A stretch of 64,000 nt of DNA from Micropterus salmoides (GCF_014851395.1 NW_024041373.1:23072750-23136749), one strand, 5' to 3'; shown: positions 47,336 to 60,022, counted from the first letter of the stretch. A program made the numbers and translations. Notes: generated by a model not told the origin, from the sequence alone.

Positions 47336-48069
47336 TTAAAGGTTCAGTGCATAATATTTCTGAGGATCTATTGACAGAAATACAATATAATATCCATAGC
47401 TATGTTTTGAGTGGTGTATAAAGACCTTACATAATGGAATTTGCATTAAAAAAAAAGGTGTTTTTTGGATATTGATTTGCCACTGTGAACACAGATGTGT
47501 AATTTGCACTTTTACATGCTAAATGCCCATTAAAAACATTGCACCGTTTTACCACAAGCTGACATTATGGCTATCAATACTACTACTGTGTTTCTGTTAG
47601 ATATTTTGGTAAGATTCGCAGATTGCTTATCTAATTAAGCAAAGTGAGAGGAGCCTTGATCCTCACCTGACAATGCCTTTGTAAACTTCATGTATTATGT
47701 GGTTTATAATGGACTGTGGTGCAGAAACAGTGAGGCTTACATTGTCCTGTTATCTGTCAGTGGTCATACTTGATGCACTAGATGTGATAGTTTTTGAGAT
47801 GTTCTTTTTTTTTGGTATGTTAGTCCATTTCTTGATGTGGCTGTTGTTTGTTAATGAACAAGTAACAATAATATAAAAAAAATAAAAAATGGTGAATATA
47901 TTTACTGAATAATTAAGTAAATATAGTTTCTTAACATATCTATCTAAAGAAACCTCAATTCTTGGCTGGCAACTCTTTGCTATCTCATAGACACCACCTT
48001 GGTCCTGTCTCAGGCCACCGTAGCAATAAAACAAGCTTGGATGGGGGGGGTTACACACTGAACCTTTAA
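47336..48069. mobile_element. MITE, 734 bp, TIR TTAAAGGTTCAGTG
   Basis: Perfect 14-base inverted ends, TTAAAGGTTCAGTG at 47,336-47,349 and its complement at 48,056-48,069. The first bases inside (ATAATATTT..GAGGATCTATTGACAGAAAT) belong to a widespread teleost MITE I recognise. Non-coding. The target duplication is not resolved, so the superfamily is left open. Confidence 0.8.
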
Positions 48070-48084
48070 GTTCCCAATATTACT

Positions 48085-48660
48085 TCTTTTTTAACAATGC
48101 GTGCACATAGAAAGGTGTCGGCGACGCAAACAAGCATTGTTCACATACTTGCCTGTGCACTTTGCTTGTACCTGGAGGATTAAACGTGAATCCACTAGGG
48201 GGCTGATCAGGGCCGGATCATTCCTTGCAGACACAGGATTATCTTCCTTGACAACTTCCGACTTTGCACATCGTAAACAAACCATACATAGCGTCACTCG
48301 AGTAGGTTATGATTTTAATGACAAATCATAACTATCTTTGTAATTGCAGACTAGCTTAAGGAGTTTTATTCTAAACATCCTGTCATAAATTCCTCCTTTT
48401 TAAATCTGCAGCTGACCTTCTTTTGCGTTTAATGGCGGTTGGCAAACCAACTGCATACCGCCACCACCTGGGCTGTAGTGTGGAACAGTAGATTGCTGCT
48501 GACCTGCCTGTCAGATCGACATTCTGCCCCCACGTTCATGTGCTGAATTGCATCTTGCGTACGCTTAACGTTAATTTCTGGCGACGTACGCCACCTACTC
48601 TCCAAAGGAATGCATGAGCCATCTTGCGTACGCAAACGCATAGTTAAACAACTGTATCCA
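48085..48660. repeat. GC-richer dispersed repeat with GCGTACGC motifs
   Basis: It contains GCGTTTAATGGCGGTTGGCA, common in fish repeats, and two direct copies of CATCTTGCGTACGC (48,551-48,564 and 48,620-48,633). The second forms a perfect 12-base palindrome TTGCGTACGCAA. Element boundaries are not established. Confidence 0.5.
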
Positions 48661-49138
48661 GGGCTGTAGTATGTCCGCTTTAATAATGCAGCTTTAAAAT
48701 ACAGTTTACTTCAAATTCTAGCGGTGATAACTTGAGCTTAGTTTAGAGTAACAGGCTGTCAACAACAGTAAACATTATGCATTTGCACTGCACGTCCATC
48801 TGATGCTTGTCTGACAAAACAGATATGCTTATGTTTTAATCAATACAGCTATCTACGCATGTCACATAATGGCTTGCATTTCACCTGAGTGTTACACACA
48901 TAACTGTGACCCAAAGCATCTTTATGGGCTGCAAAACTATTTACCAACATTTTATGGTTTAACTACATTAAATGTGTTTTGGTCTGTGAGCGAAGCCAAA
49001 ACATCGGTGATCACACAGCAGTGTAAACACTGACAGATGACTGATGCTGCTGCTGACGCACTCCTTTTACTACGCAGCTTGTATATAGGGTGTTGGCATT
49101 TGTTAAAAGGCAGCAGGTGCTTTGCAATGACCATGCAC

Positions 49139-49148
<10 letters not shown>

Positions 49149-49177
<29 letters not shown>
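49149..49177. repeat. (CA)n microsatellite
   Basis: A run of about 29 bases of CA units. Confidence 0.9.
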
Positions 49178-49179
<2 letters not shown>

Positions 49180-49569
49180 GAAACACAACAGCAGGTGAAC
49201 TGCAAAGCTGATGACTTTGTCCTTGAAAATATTTTGAAATGAAATTAAAGCATCTGTCACCATGCCTGAGCTCATCCCTCTTTGTCTAGCTTTCTCTCCC
49301 TTTTTCTATCCATCACATCTTCCTCACGTCACTGTATCTTCATTGTTCTCTTCCTTCCTGCAGGACCTTTAAAAAATAAATCTCAGTCTTAGTTGTCTTC
49401 ACTTCTGTCTTGCAGTGGCTTCCTTTCTCCCTCCTTCCTTTCTGCTTTTACTCATTTATTGTGCTCCATCACTTCATTCACATTCTATCCTTCATTGAGT
49501 GCCTTCCCTTTATCCATCTCACCATCAAGATCTTCCTCCATCCTTTTCTCTATCTTATTTGATTTTACA

Positions 49570-50247
49570 ACACAGTCTCACTCCCTACTCGTCAAATGTC
49601 GGACGCATGGTCAAGGCCCTTTGTCGTCGCTTTTTAAAGACTTGGGTAGCCCTTTTGCATCAATTATTGACGTTTAGGGATCTACAGTCAAGTTAGCAAC
49701 GCTTAGCAACAATAAATATGCAATATCCGGTTACACTTTCAAGATAAAACGTAATGTTTTGATACATTGCCATGTTGAAACGCGCATAATTAAAGTCGTG
49801 AAACGTTGCAGTTTCGTTAGGTTTAGGCACAGAAAGTACTTGGTTGGGTTTAGGCAACAAAACTACTTGGTTAAGGTTAGGAAAAGATCATGGTTTGGGT
49901 TAAAATAGCTATGTATGTCAAATAAGACTTAAGTTAACTAACGTTAATGTCAATTTACCTCACTCGCCTAAATAAAAACATTTAATGTTTTGTTTCGCAC
50001 GGGACACAAACCCTGTTCTCTAGCTTTAAGGTCCGGGTTCTGGCCCTCTATCCACCCCAATCACCTCCTTACTTTGTCTTTTCTCTTAAATATCATACTT
50101 GCCTTTACCATCAAAAACTGACACAACAGGGCTTCCCTCAATACGTCGAACTATGACATCAAAGGGATCCCTAGTGCGTCACAAACTGACGATTATGGCT
50201 CTTGACCAAGCGTCCATATGTGACGACTTGGGAATGAGACCGGGTTG
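49570..50247. mobile_element. Mutator-like (MULE) MITE, 678 bp, with 9-bp target duplication
   Basis: The left end contains GTCTCACTCCCTACTCGTCA then GGACGCATGGTCAAGG. The right end inverted contains GTCTCATTCCCAAGTCGTCA then GGACGCTTGGTCAAG, giving inverted ends of about 45 bases. GATTTTACA flanks both sides (49,561-49,569 and 50,248-50,256). A 9-bp duplication with long inverted ends is the pattern of Mutator-like elements. The interior carries TTGGTTAAGGTTAGG-type motifs and no coding frame. Confidence 0.78.
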
Positions 50248-50256
50248 GATTTTACA

Positions 50257-51102
50257 TCTCTTCTTGTTCCTTCTTATTATCTCTCCCTGGTTTCCTCTCT
50301 TTTCCTCCAAGGGAGTAAATAGGCCCATCTATCACCTACCTGGTTGCTTATGGATGCAGGGATCTGGAGGTAGTTTTTTATGTTTCTCTCACTATTTCCA
50401 CATCATTTGTCTAAAATTTTGACAGCTCAGCCACAAAACTCTGACAGACTGCTGGAAAACAGTCCCTCTGTTTGCCTAATTGAATCAAGCCCAATATGCC
50501 TTATCTACAAGGCAGACAATGATGGCTTTAAGTGGCTGCTTGTTGACTTTGTGTAAGACTGACAGCTTGGAAGTTGGAACCGAATAATGCATGATGCAGA
50601 AATGAGGTCACTAGCAAATAATGGTAGTGCGAATTAGTGACTAGGGAAAACATGAAATGTGTTTTATGTTGTCATCTCTGGACAACATTCAGTCAAGAGA
50701 ATAGGCAACTTGTTGCAAAAACAACCAGAAATGCTTACTTCTCCAAATCCAAATCTATGCCAAATGCACACATTTTACAATTAACGCAGCCACCATTATA
50801 AAAGAAAGAAGGCACAAAGGTGAGGGTAAGATACTTGATAAAGCCTAAATTAATCATCAACCCCAAAAATGTTTCTGTCAGGGTGTAAATGATTGTCCTC
50901 TCCTTAGCTTCACTGTCCTTTTTTTGCCTAGCACCAAAGGGATTAGAGAGACTTGAGAAACAATATGTTAGTTGCCGTGTAAATGCACAGAAGACCCACA
51001 AGTTTTTTCTGTGCAGTCCAGATTCTCAGTTCAGACCGCTGTCAGTCATCCTGTCAGATGTGTGTTGCAATCAGCAGAGGGCAGAAGACAGCTGTGGAAT
51101 AC

Positions 51103-51149
<47 letters not shown>

Positions 51150-52780
51150 GCAGGTAGTCACAGCTGACAGAGCTTGTTTATCATTTAACAGAATAAATGA
51201 AAAAGAGAGTCAGTGATTTGGGTAGTGGTTGGGTGAGAGTATGTGTATTCATGTTTCTCTATTTGACTGTACGACCATCTATTTACAACTATTTGTGCAT
51301 GTAACGTCAGTAAGAACATTCATGCATATGGATAAGTTGGGTTAAAATGTGCAAATGCTCATGTGAAATATGTGTATAAGTGAGTGTGTGAGTGTATGGT
51401 GTGCCTTACCCTGAACTTGGGGTGACCAGCCATGCCAAATTACGAATAGTTGTATGTACAAATCATGATTTACACAATACATACAAACACAGTCAGTGGG
51501 TTTTCCCAATGACAGACAATTAACTTGTTGAACAAAAATAATTCATGTTAGTGGTGAGTTTTGACTTTCATGTGTAGCTGAATGTAATGTACTGGAGGCC
51601 ACGCCCAACCCAAAGTCCCCTTTCCCGAACACCACCTATTCTCATCTGAACTGGTTTGAAAGGCCACTACACACGCTTTCCTCTATGGTTTTACTGAGGC
51701 CAATGGGGCAGAATCTGTGAGCTCAGATATATCCAACACTAATTAATATTTCATTGAGAACCTCATTGTTATTTTACTCTCTTTTGGCTCGACAGTTTCC
51801 AGATGGGAAAGATTTGCATTTCAACATTTTAGCAACAAAAAGGGTTCTACAGAGTAACAGAAAATAATTCTTTAGACATGTAGCTGCTTCCTTTTAGGAA
51901 AATAACACAATTGGACCGTCCTGTGTTAATACTATTTTTCAGGGTATACTGTGAATTAAATGGTGAAGATAATTTATTCATCATATCATAAGGTCACTGA
52001 TAAGCATGCATACTTGATGATCATAAGGATAGCATTTTTACATTTGTACTCATGATTGGCAATTGACTCGCAATTGGCAACAGACAGCATGAGTATACAG
52101 CAAAGCACAATGAAAGGAGTTGGTTACCCCGGTGTGCAGTCTGCTGCCTGCAGCTCCACTACGGTTGCTTCTTCTTTTTCCGTTACTCCCTGCAACATTT
52201 TCAAAAAAATTTTAAAATTGTCTTTTGTTACCACCAACACATAGTTCTTAGTTCTGCAAATGCAAGGGGTTTCATCAGGCTCAATAACTAATGTGTTGGC
52301 GATAAACAGTGACTTAACAGATAATTATTGAAATGAAAATCTTCAAGATTATTACTTTAAGGACAATGTAAACATATGCTGGATTTTAGTGCATGTCGTG
52401 TGTTTGTACAGTTTTTAGTTATGGTTGGGCAGCAGAGTGCACGTTTGTCCATCCATCATACAAGACTAGGGACTGCTTGTGGCACAGCACAAGGATGATG
52501 CAACAAATTAGACTTGTAAATTGCTCATTTAAATAAATCAGTGAATGCCTCCACAGCAGTTCATTCATCCATTTATTTTATATTTTTTAAACCTTTTCTA
52601 ATCAGTAGTTTTATATTAATGATGGATGAAATGTGTAGAGTAAAAGGGGTCGCTCATACTGATAAACCCACAGAGTCCCCTGACTCTGCAGTTCGCCAGT
52701 TCAGCTCTACGAAGTGTTTGAACATCTTTCAGCTCATTGATTTGTTTTTGTGTAAAGCAATTTTACTGTGTCACCACTCA
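50257..52780. other. Intergenic with one microsatellite
   Basis: (CA)n at about 51,106-51,145. No gene or element was recognised in the remainder. Confidence 0.5.
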
Positions 52781-52789
52781 TCCACCTGG

Positions 52790-52985
52790 TTTCAAGCAGC
52801 AGATTTCAATTTCACTTAAAAAGCTCTGATGAACCCACTGAACACTGCCTGCCCAGCATCAAATTGCAGACAGGCAAAAGGTTAGGGCCAGATATTTCCC
52901 TCAGCAGATGGTGGAGAGAGCTAAAAGAAGAGTGAATATTATACTTAATGTTCATCTGGTTACCAGACAAACAACTTCAAATAGT
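52790..52985 (+). repeat. Dispersed repeat family, copy 2
   Basis: It contains AAAAAGCTCTGATGAACCCA, AGCATCAAATTGCAGACAGG, GAATATTATACTTAATG and CAACTTCAAAT, in the same order as 15,115-15,345. Confidence 0.6.
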
Positions 52986-53166
52986 TATATATTCAAATAA
53001 TAATAAGTTGCTGTGTCAGCTGCAGTTTAAAAACAACTTTATATATTGCCAATGTTTATAGCTTGTTCCACTGCTGCCAAGTGGCCAAAATAATAGAATT
53101 ATTGTTCATTTAAATGACAAAGTATACTTTAGAAACACTGTTTACTTATCCATTTATCCATGCATC

Positions 53167-53700
53167 TGTCAGGAGTGGCTTAGCCTTCTCGCCCATCCTG
53201 TTGTTTCTTGTGTTTTCCCCTCCCTGCTGTCTTTGTCTGTCTCTGTCTGTCAGTCTGTGTGTGGTTGTGGGCATGTCATGCTGGCTACCTCTCTCCAGCT
53301 CACTACCTGCAGCTCCACTCACCTGAGCCTCATCGGCAATCAACCAAATCTGTTAAATACCCCGGCTCTACAGTCACTCCCTGCCAGTTTGTCAGTTAAC
53401 CTTCAGTGGTAACATGCATTCCGGTCCTCGGAGTATTTCTACTGCCATAGTGATTTCCTTTTGCTAATGTCATTTTCCTCTGCCTGTCTTCAATGTACCT
53501 CAGCTGTGTTTGGAGTCGCTGCCTGTCTGTCTGGAGAGAGCCCAACTTCGCTGCAACTTTTCCACGCCAAACCTAAGACCCACGCTCCGTCCTGCCCGCT
53601 CGCCTTTCCCCCAGTCCTGTTACCTGTGTTGAAAATAAAACCTGTTTCTGTTCATTTGCTTCCTTGTCTGCTTTTGGATCTATTAAACTGAAACCTAACA
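53167..53700 (+). mobile_element. Solo LTR, 534 bp (Gypsy-like), with 5-bp target duplication
   Basis: It starts TGTCAGGAGTGG and ends CTGAAACCTAACA (TG..CA ends). It is flanked on both sides by GCATC (53,162-53,166 and 53,701-53,705). AATAAA lies at 53,634-53,639, a likely LTR polyadenylation signal. There is no internal retroelement sequence next to it, so it arose by recombination between two LTRs. The Gypsy assignment is from general resemblance to teleost Gypsy LTRs. Confidence 0.85.
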
Positions 53701-54022
53701 GCATCAATACATTCCTAAAAACACATTTTATCTGTGTATCTATCATCTTATTGTCTTTATCTTTATTATCCATTCCTTCTTTCAGGCAACAGTCCATTGA
53801 CTCATCCATGTTGTACTGTATATTCCTCTTTTCAGATTTACAGGATTTTTCATTAATATAATGGAATATGTTGACTTTTCTGTTTGTCCAGTGAAACCAA
53901 ATTTATTACTTGTTCATCCCTTCCTTCACAAAATTAGACATAATGTATGTTGTCAGTGGAATAATCATAGGTTTCATTGTTTTCATTGCTGATTTTCTCT
54001 GATTGTTACTTCTCACCAACAG

Positions 54023-54076
54023 ATTATAATGAACTAACAGCAGTGGCCAAGGCAGAACACTCAGAGAGGCATCCAG
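54023..54076 (+). other. Candidate small exon of unknown gene
   Basis: A 54-nt stretch stands between a good acceptor (TTACTTCTCACCAACAG) and a perfect donor (CCAG|GTAAGTA). Only one frame is open, YNELTAVAKAEHSERHP, in phase 1 at both ends. I do not recognise the peptide and found no partner exon, so it may be an exon of a gene spread over this region or a chance match. Confidence 0.25.
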
Positions 54077-56183
54077 GTAAGTAAAATTAATCCATCATAC
54101 GCTTTCATCTCTGGGAAGATTAGAATACACGGGGCTAAAATAAGCACGTTTTCTTTCGAATGCAGAATGAAGCAACCAAACGTATCACCTCTTGAGGTTG
54201 AGCGTTGTTTTGGAGGATGTTTACCTGCAAAATTAGATATTGATTTTCTTCTCTTTGTCGCTCTCCTGATCTCTCATGTTGCCTCTCTTTCATTCTCAGG
54301 CTTGTCATTCCTTCTTGCTTGAGCTACTTTCACCACACCACCTCTTGCACATTAACTCTTTCGTTTGTCATTTCTTATATTTGCTGAGCATGCAAAACAT
54401 TAAGGAGTCTTTCCTGTAAACAGGCTGCATCCCTCTCTGAACAACTGATTTGCTTGCTTCACTGGGCAGCCATATTTGATATATGCCACATTCCAGGTGG
54501 GTCGCCCTGCTTTGGAGAAGGTAATGTAAACAGAGGCAAACTCAACCAGTCTTTTTTGACAAAATCATTATGCTTTATATCCCTGGAGGGCTGAGAGTCT
54601 GAAGATTTTCCTACATAAAGGGAATGGAATGGATTTTTAGTCAGGAGTTCCTCCTCTGTGGTTGCAAATCAGTAAAATGTGTCTATGCCTTCCATATCTT
54701 CTTTTTCTCCTGTATCCATATGCCATTTCGAACACTCCACCAGCATTGCAACAAATTGACTATACATTCCATCTATACGCAATAATGTTGTCTTCAGGCC
54801 AGCTGGTTCCCCCAAACCTTTCTTTCATCTATAAATGCATGAGCAGCCTGTCATATACGAGTGTGTGTGTGTGTGTGTGAGAGCAGTAAATCAAAATGCT
54901 GTGTGTTTAGCTCCTGCATGGCAAGCATGGCCCCTCCAGACACTCACACAGCTACATTCATAACTGTAGAGGCGCATGTATGCGCACGCACTCGCACACA
55001 CACAGCCCGCCGCTGCCTCGCTGTTTGACAGCCATCAAATGGGAGTGTATCTCAGTAAATACATATATGTATATATAGACTATTTTAATCTATCAGGCAA
55101 GTATGACAGGCCTATTTCCTCGGATCTGCTGATGGTTTAGAGGAATTCAAAGCAGGCTAAATTTTGTCATGTCCACATTGGTCTCCAACCAGCATTAATA
55201 AACACTTCACTATAGCAAAGCCAAGGCGGGTCTCCACGCATCTAAATATTACACTATAACCTTATTTACGTTAACTTCAGCATTGCCTATTACTCCACTC
55301 TGACTGTTATATCTTAGCTATTCACATTTACAAAATCAGAATCATCAAAGCTTGAGATGAAAAGAATCGGTAGGCTGTCCTCATCTCCAGTGTTTGGTCA
55401 CGCCTCAACACCTGTCAACACCTATATATGTAAGTGGCCTCCACAGACTGCAGGTGCCGAATGCTGTACACTTTCAACCTGAAAACATACATGCACATTT
55501 GTACAGCAGTACTTCACTGACCATTAATGCTCTTGTGCAAAACTGTTCTGCTTCCACACAGCTACACACATGTTCACAACTGAAAGCTGTCAAAACAAAC
55601 TGCCTGCGATTGAACAGCTCCAAATGGAGATGTTGGGGTCTGTGTCTTGCTCAAGGGGTAATGGTGGACATTGTTTTATTCTTTAAGATGACAGACAGCG
55701 CAGTACATCTTCGTGAATTAAGGCCGTATTCAGGCAGGCAATAGCACTGCAGGAAAAAATGTAGCCCCCTAGTTCATTTCAGTGGGTACGTCAACACAGA
55801 GGGCTCCTGCAAAAAAATACATGGTCAACTGGCAAACACGTTGGACCATTATTTTATAATTTTACCCTGTGAACATCACAACAACATATAATATCAATGC
55901 TGTTGTGATTACATTGCCATTTCAGTGTAAAATCAATGGAGATAGAATTATTTCTTGAAAACACACAGTACAGAATCAAACATGCAGATTTTAGAACAAA
56001 TTTCACATTGTTCTTTAATAAACTGGTTCTTCTTATTCCTTCTAGAGCCTCATCAAAAGTGAACTAACTGCCACATAGGAAGCACTGGGCCTTTTGCAGT
56101 GGTAACACCTGTAGTATTATAGCCTGCATGTAGGACTGTAATTTATTTATATTTTATTATTTATTATATTTTATTTATTATAG
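54077..56183. other. Intergenic or intronic, no repeat recognised
   Basis: Mostly repeat-poor, with a short (GT) run at about 54,862-54,880. A block at about 54,950-55,080 looks like a candidate conserved non-coding element and is listed under findings. Confidence 0.4.
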
Positions 56184-56953
56184 ACTTCATATGGGAGGAA
56201 ATTCATAATCTTGTAGAGTGGTGCTCAGAGAATAACCTACTGCTCAACGTCAGAGGTGATCATTGATTTTAGGAAGAAGGAGATAAAGACACACTCTCCT
56301 GTCTACATCAGTGGTGCTGAGGTGGAGCAGGTAAATAGTTTTAGGTTCCTGGGAATCAGCATCACAGAGAACCTGACATGGTCATCTCACATCTCCACGC
56401 TGGTGAAGAAAGCTCAGAAATGACCGTATTACTTGAGGAAGCTTAAGAAGGCCAAATTCCCGTGCCAAGTTCCTGTCAGCTTTTACAGAGGAGCAACAGA
56501 AAGCATCCTGACTGGAAATATCACAAAGTGGCATGGGGTGTGCACAGCCCAGGACCGGAGGGCTCTGCAGCTGCTCAGAAGATCATTGGTACCCATCTCC
56601 TGAGCATCAGTGATATTGGTGAGGTGAGGTGCCTACGCAGAGCCCAAAGGATACTAAAGGACAGTACCCACCCAGCCACAGCCTGCTCACCCTGCTGCCT
56701 TCTGGGAAGAGATATAGATGTTTCTGCTGCCACACCACCAGACTGCAGAGCAGTCTCCCCAAGCTATCAGACTCTTCACCTCTAATTCATCTTCAGCACT
56801 GCTCCAGTGATGATTGTTTATTTCTGTTTACCATTTTTCACAATTGATTCTTGATTCTTTATTAATGTATATTGTCTGCTATGTAGCAGAAGGGAGTTAC
56901 TCAATTTCGCTCTATAACTTTATATTGTAACAATAAACCCACCTACCTACCTA
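56184..56953 (+). mobile_element. Rex1-like LINE, 5'-truncated, with (CCTA)n tail
   Basis: Fragments in shifting frames give EIHNLVEWCSENNLLLNV, IIDFRKKEIKTHSPVYISGA, FRFLGISITENLTWSSHIS, LVKKAQK and LKKAKFPCQVPVSFYRGATE, then RCLRRAQRILKDSTHP. This is the region after the RT catalytic motif in Rex1-type elements. The 3' end has ACAATAAACCCACCTACC. Frame breaks show it is dead. It differs in sequence and tail from the copy at 10,207. Confidence 0.8.
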
Positions 56954-58730
56954 TTTATGAATTTGGCTGAGAACCATCACTTTAATGAGCCCTTACCATC
57001 TGCTACAGTTCCTGTTCACCTTTTTGGACTCAATTTGATGCTGTGCTCAGCAGCCATTGAACTGTTTGGTGGAATTTCAAGCCTCTTTCATCTTCATGTA
57101 TATTTGTATTAATATAAGATTATAATCATTACATAAGTTTGCAATCACTTAATAAAGCCATCAGTGCAAACCAACACTTAATTATAGCTAACGGATTCTT
57201 AATGACATTGGTTTTGGCTATTTACTTTGCAACATTGCTTGTTATATTTAAATACAGTTTTTCTATGTCCTCAAATGTAGCCTTAAATCAGATCAATCAA
57301 TCAAAACAAAGCTGCTGGATGAACAAGCAGACATGTTGCCTCACATAGCCTCTGCAATAGCTCTCTCATCTCTTTGTTTTACTGCTCACTTTTACAACTG
57401 GTTTCCTCTCCCGATCCTCCCTTTCTCTTTGTCTCCCTCTCTTTCTCCATCAGGACATTATCAAGTTGAAATAAAAGCTCCAATGGTGCTGCCTCAGAGG
57501 ACACACATTCCAACTGCTGCTGTCTCTGAGGCCAAATATATATAAACACAGGAAGATATAGACAAGCAATGTCCCGTGTCCTCAGAAATTGGATTCCTCT
57601 CCAACCTCCCCTCAGTTCTGTGTCCCTCTTTGCTTCATCTATCAACAGTGTGAAATACAATTCAGCTCCCCAAAGTACATACCATCATAGAGAAAAACTT
57701 TGCCAGCGTATTTCACAGTGAAAATGGCTTTAATGCCCAAAGTGCAATAAATACTTGGGACCATTACTGAAGGGGGGTGTTGGTGCAGAAACTGATGACA
57801 TACGGATACATACATTATAGTCAACAGGACAACAGGACCTTGCATGCAGTAACAAAGGGCAACCAGCAGCTGATTTCTGAAACAGCATTCTATGTAATCA
57901 AATATTGAATGTCAGTTTAGAAGAAAATGGATTCATATTTTAAACATAATGAAGATATCACACGAGACAGAGATGTAGTATTCTCTCTTCCTCCAACAAT
58001 GCTGACAACAGTGATATTTGAAGATAAACACATTCTGCAGAATCCACTGTATCTTACTCAACACAAAGAAAAACAGAAATGACACATTTTAGCATGTATT
58101 TCCTGGTGATTTAAGTGTCAGTCATGCAAGGTGTTTATCCACTCCTATCTTCTCGAGTTTATAAAAAGCCATACTCTGAGCGGATTATTGTGGCCAACGA
58201 CAACAACCAAAAATAAAGTTGAAGGTGGCTGAACAGCTGGGCATGAGGCTACCCCACCATATTCATATTTGCTATTTTGATAGTTCTCAAATTTAAAACA
58301 TACCTCTAAGTATACTCACTAATGGTAATTGATAAAACACAACACTAGTGTCTCTGCTTGGAGGACGAAACAATTAAGTTTTCTTCTCATGCCACCCTGG
58401 TCATGGTTTGTCTGTTTTATTTGAGTTGCAGTTTCAGTCAGTCAGCCAGCACCAATAAATTATTCCCCTTGTTGAGTATTAGAGACAACAGCAGAGTGTC
58501 AGCAAGGGTGCAAGGGGCTGCACCTTGGCCTGGGCCAAAAGGGGGCTCCCAGTAGTGCTCAAGTCAATTAGGGCTTTGTAGGCTGTACAAATTACAGAGT
58601 CATTAGACTCTAATTAGCGGTTTGTGAGCAATACTAAAAACGTACAATAAAGCAATACATTTAAGACTATGCAGATTTAGCATTTTATACCTCAATGTAT
58701 GTTAGAAGGGCATCTACGTTACCTTAAAGA
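56954..58730. other. Intergenic, nothing recognised
   Basis: No gene, and no repeat family that I can name. Confidence 0.45.
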
Positions 58731-59426
58731 GGTGGTATTATGCTCATTTTCAGGTTCAAAATCATATTTAGAGGTTGTACCAGAACAGGTTTACATGGTT
58801 TAATTTTCAAAAAACACCATATTTTTTTGTTATACTGCACATTGCTGCAACTCCTCTTTTCACCCTGTGTTGAACGCTTTGTTTTAGCTATGGAGTGAGA
58901 CATCTTGTCTCTAAATGATCTTTGTTGGTAGTTGCACATGCGCAGTTCCTAGTTAAGGACTACATGTTGCCGACTGGGTTGGCAATTTGGACTGGAGCAA
59001 GAGTTTCAGAGTGGTTAATCTGTAATAAAAGTATCTTTCATCCATAAAGTTTTAACTGAGCTCTGTCTCTACATCACAGTAACAACTTCATGTCCATTGA
59101 CTGCCTGGAGGATAGCTAGTGTTTGGAAGGGGGAGGAGAGTGTGCTGCAGCTCAGTGTTTTCCACCGGTGTTTTTGAGGGCGTGTCGGACTAGTCGCTCA
59201 GCAAGCATTATGACACGTATTTTCATTGTGACATCACAAGAAAGGGAAGTAAAGGCTGGACTACAGAGCTCTTTTCAGGCAGTTCAGAGCAGTGTTTTCT
59301 GTGGGATATGGGAACTCCCTGTGGGGTGGACTTTGGGCTTTTTCACTTTGCAAACCTATTACATGCACAAAAAAGATATATAACTCAATAAAGGAGAGTT
59401 AAAAGGCAAAAAACCATAATACCACC
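58731..59426. mobile_element. MITE, about 696 bp, TIR GGTGGTATTATG
   Basis: The ends GGTGGTATTATG (58,731-58,742) and its complement (59,415-59,426) are a perfect 12-base inverted pair. The sequence just inside (CTCATTTTCAGGTTCA) is a very common teleost repeat. TTA just outside each end, with two to five bases between, would fit a Harbinger-type duplication, but this is not certain. An open frame inside (59,123-59,383) has no family match. Confidence 0.75.
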
Positions 59427-60022
59427 ACTTAGTGACTTCTGATTAAATCTAGCAGAGATATGATGAATATGGTTGTGTATGTATTTGAATCAGGAGACTT
59501 CATTAAAAGTGAACAATATTTATTGACATGTGCACAATAAGGATGAGAAATGTGAAGAGTCTTTGGCAATAAGACCCTATCGTGACGTCATCATAGCAGA
59601 GAGGAGAACAATTTAAAATTTGACAGCAACAATATGATTGGCTGATGGAGACTGTGGCCGGATCTTTCTGGTTTACTGAAGAGTAAACGCTCATATAGAT
59701 TACAAGGAAGAGGGAGAAGAGAGAGAGATGTGAATGAATGAGTAGCGTTGTCTTCTTGATTGATCTTATGCTCTTAAGTTTCATGGGTGGTAGCATGTTA
59801 GATGAATAGGCTGAAAAATAATTACGGTATCATATATTTGATTTAGACAACAAGCCTGGTGCTGGGGTTTGCACCTTGGCATGATGTGACATTGTCACTT
59901 GAATAATGTTAAGAATAATAATGTTAAGAATAATTGTTGACATTATAGAAGCCTGCTGTCTCTTGTATGTCTTCAGGCATGCGTGCACTATATGCTATTG
60001 TCTATGGGTGTGTGTGAAATAG

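Noticed and set aside
57459..57545. Acceptor-like TTTCTCCATCAG followed by an open stretch
   Set aside because: The stretch ends in a stop after 30 codons without a donor and shows no family motif.
59123..59383. 86-codon plus-strand frame
   Set aside because: It lies wholly inside a MITE with defined inverted ends and has no conserved domain.
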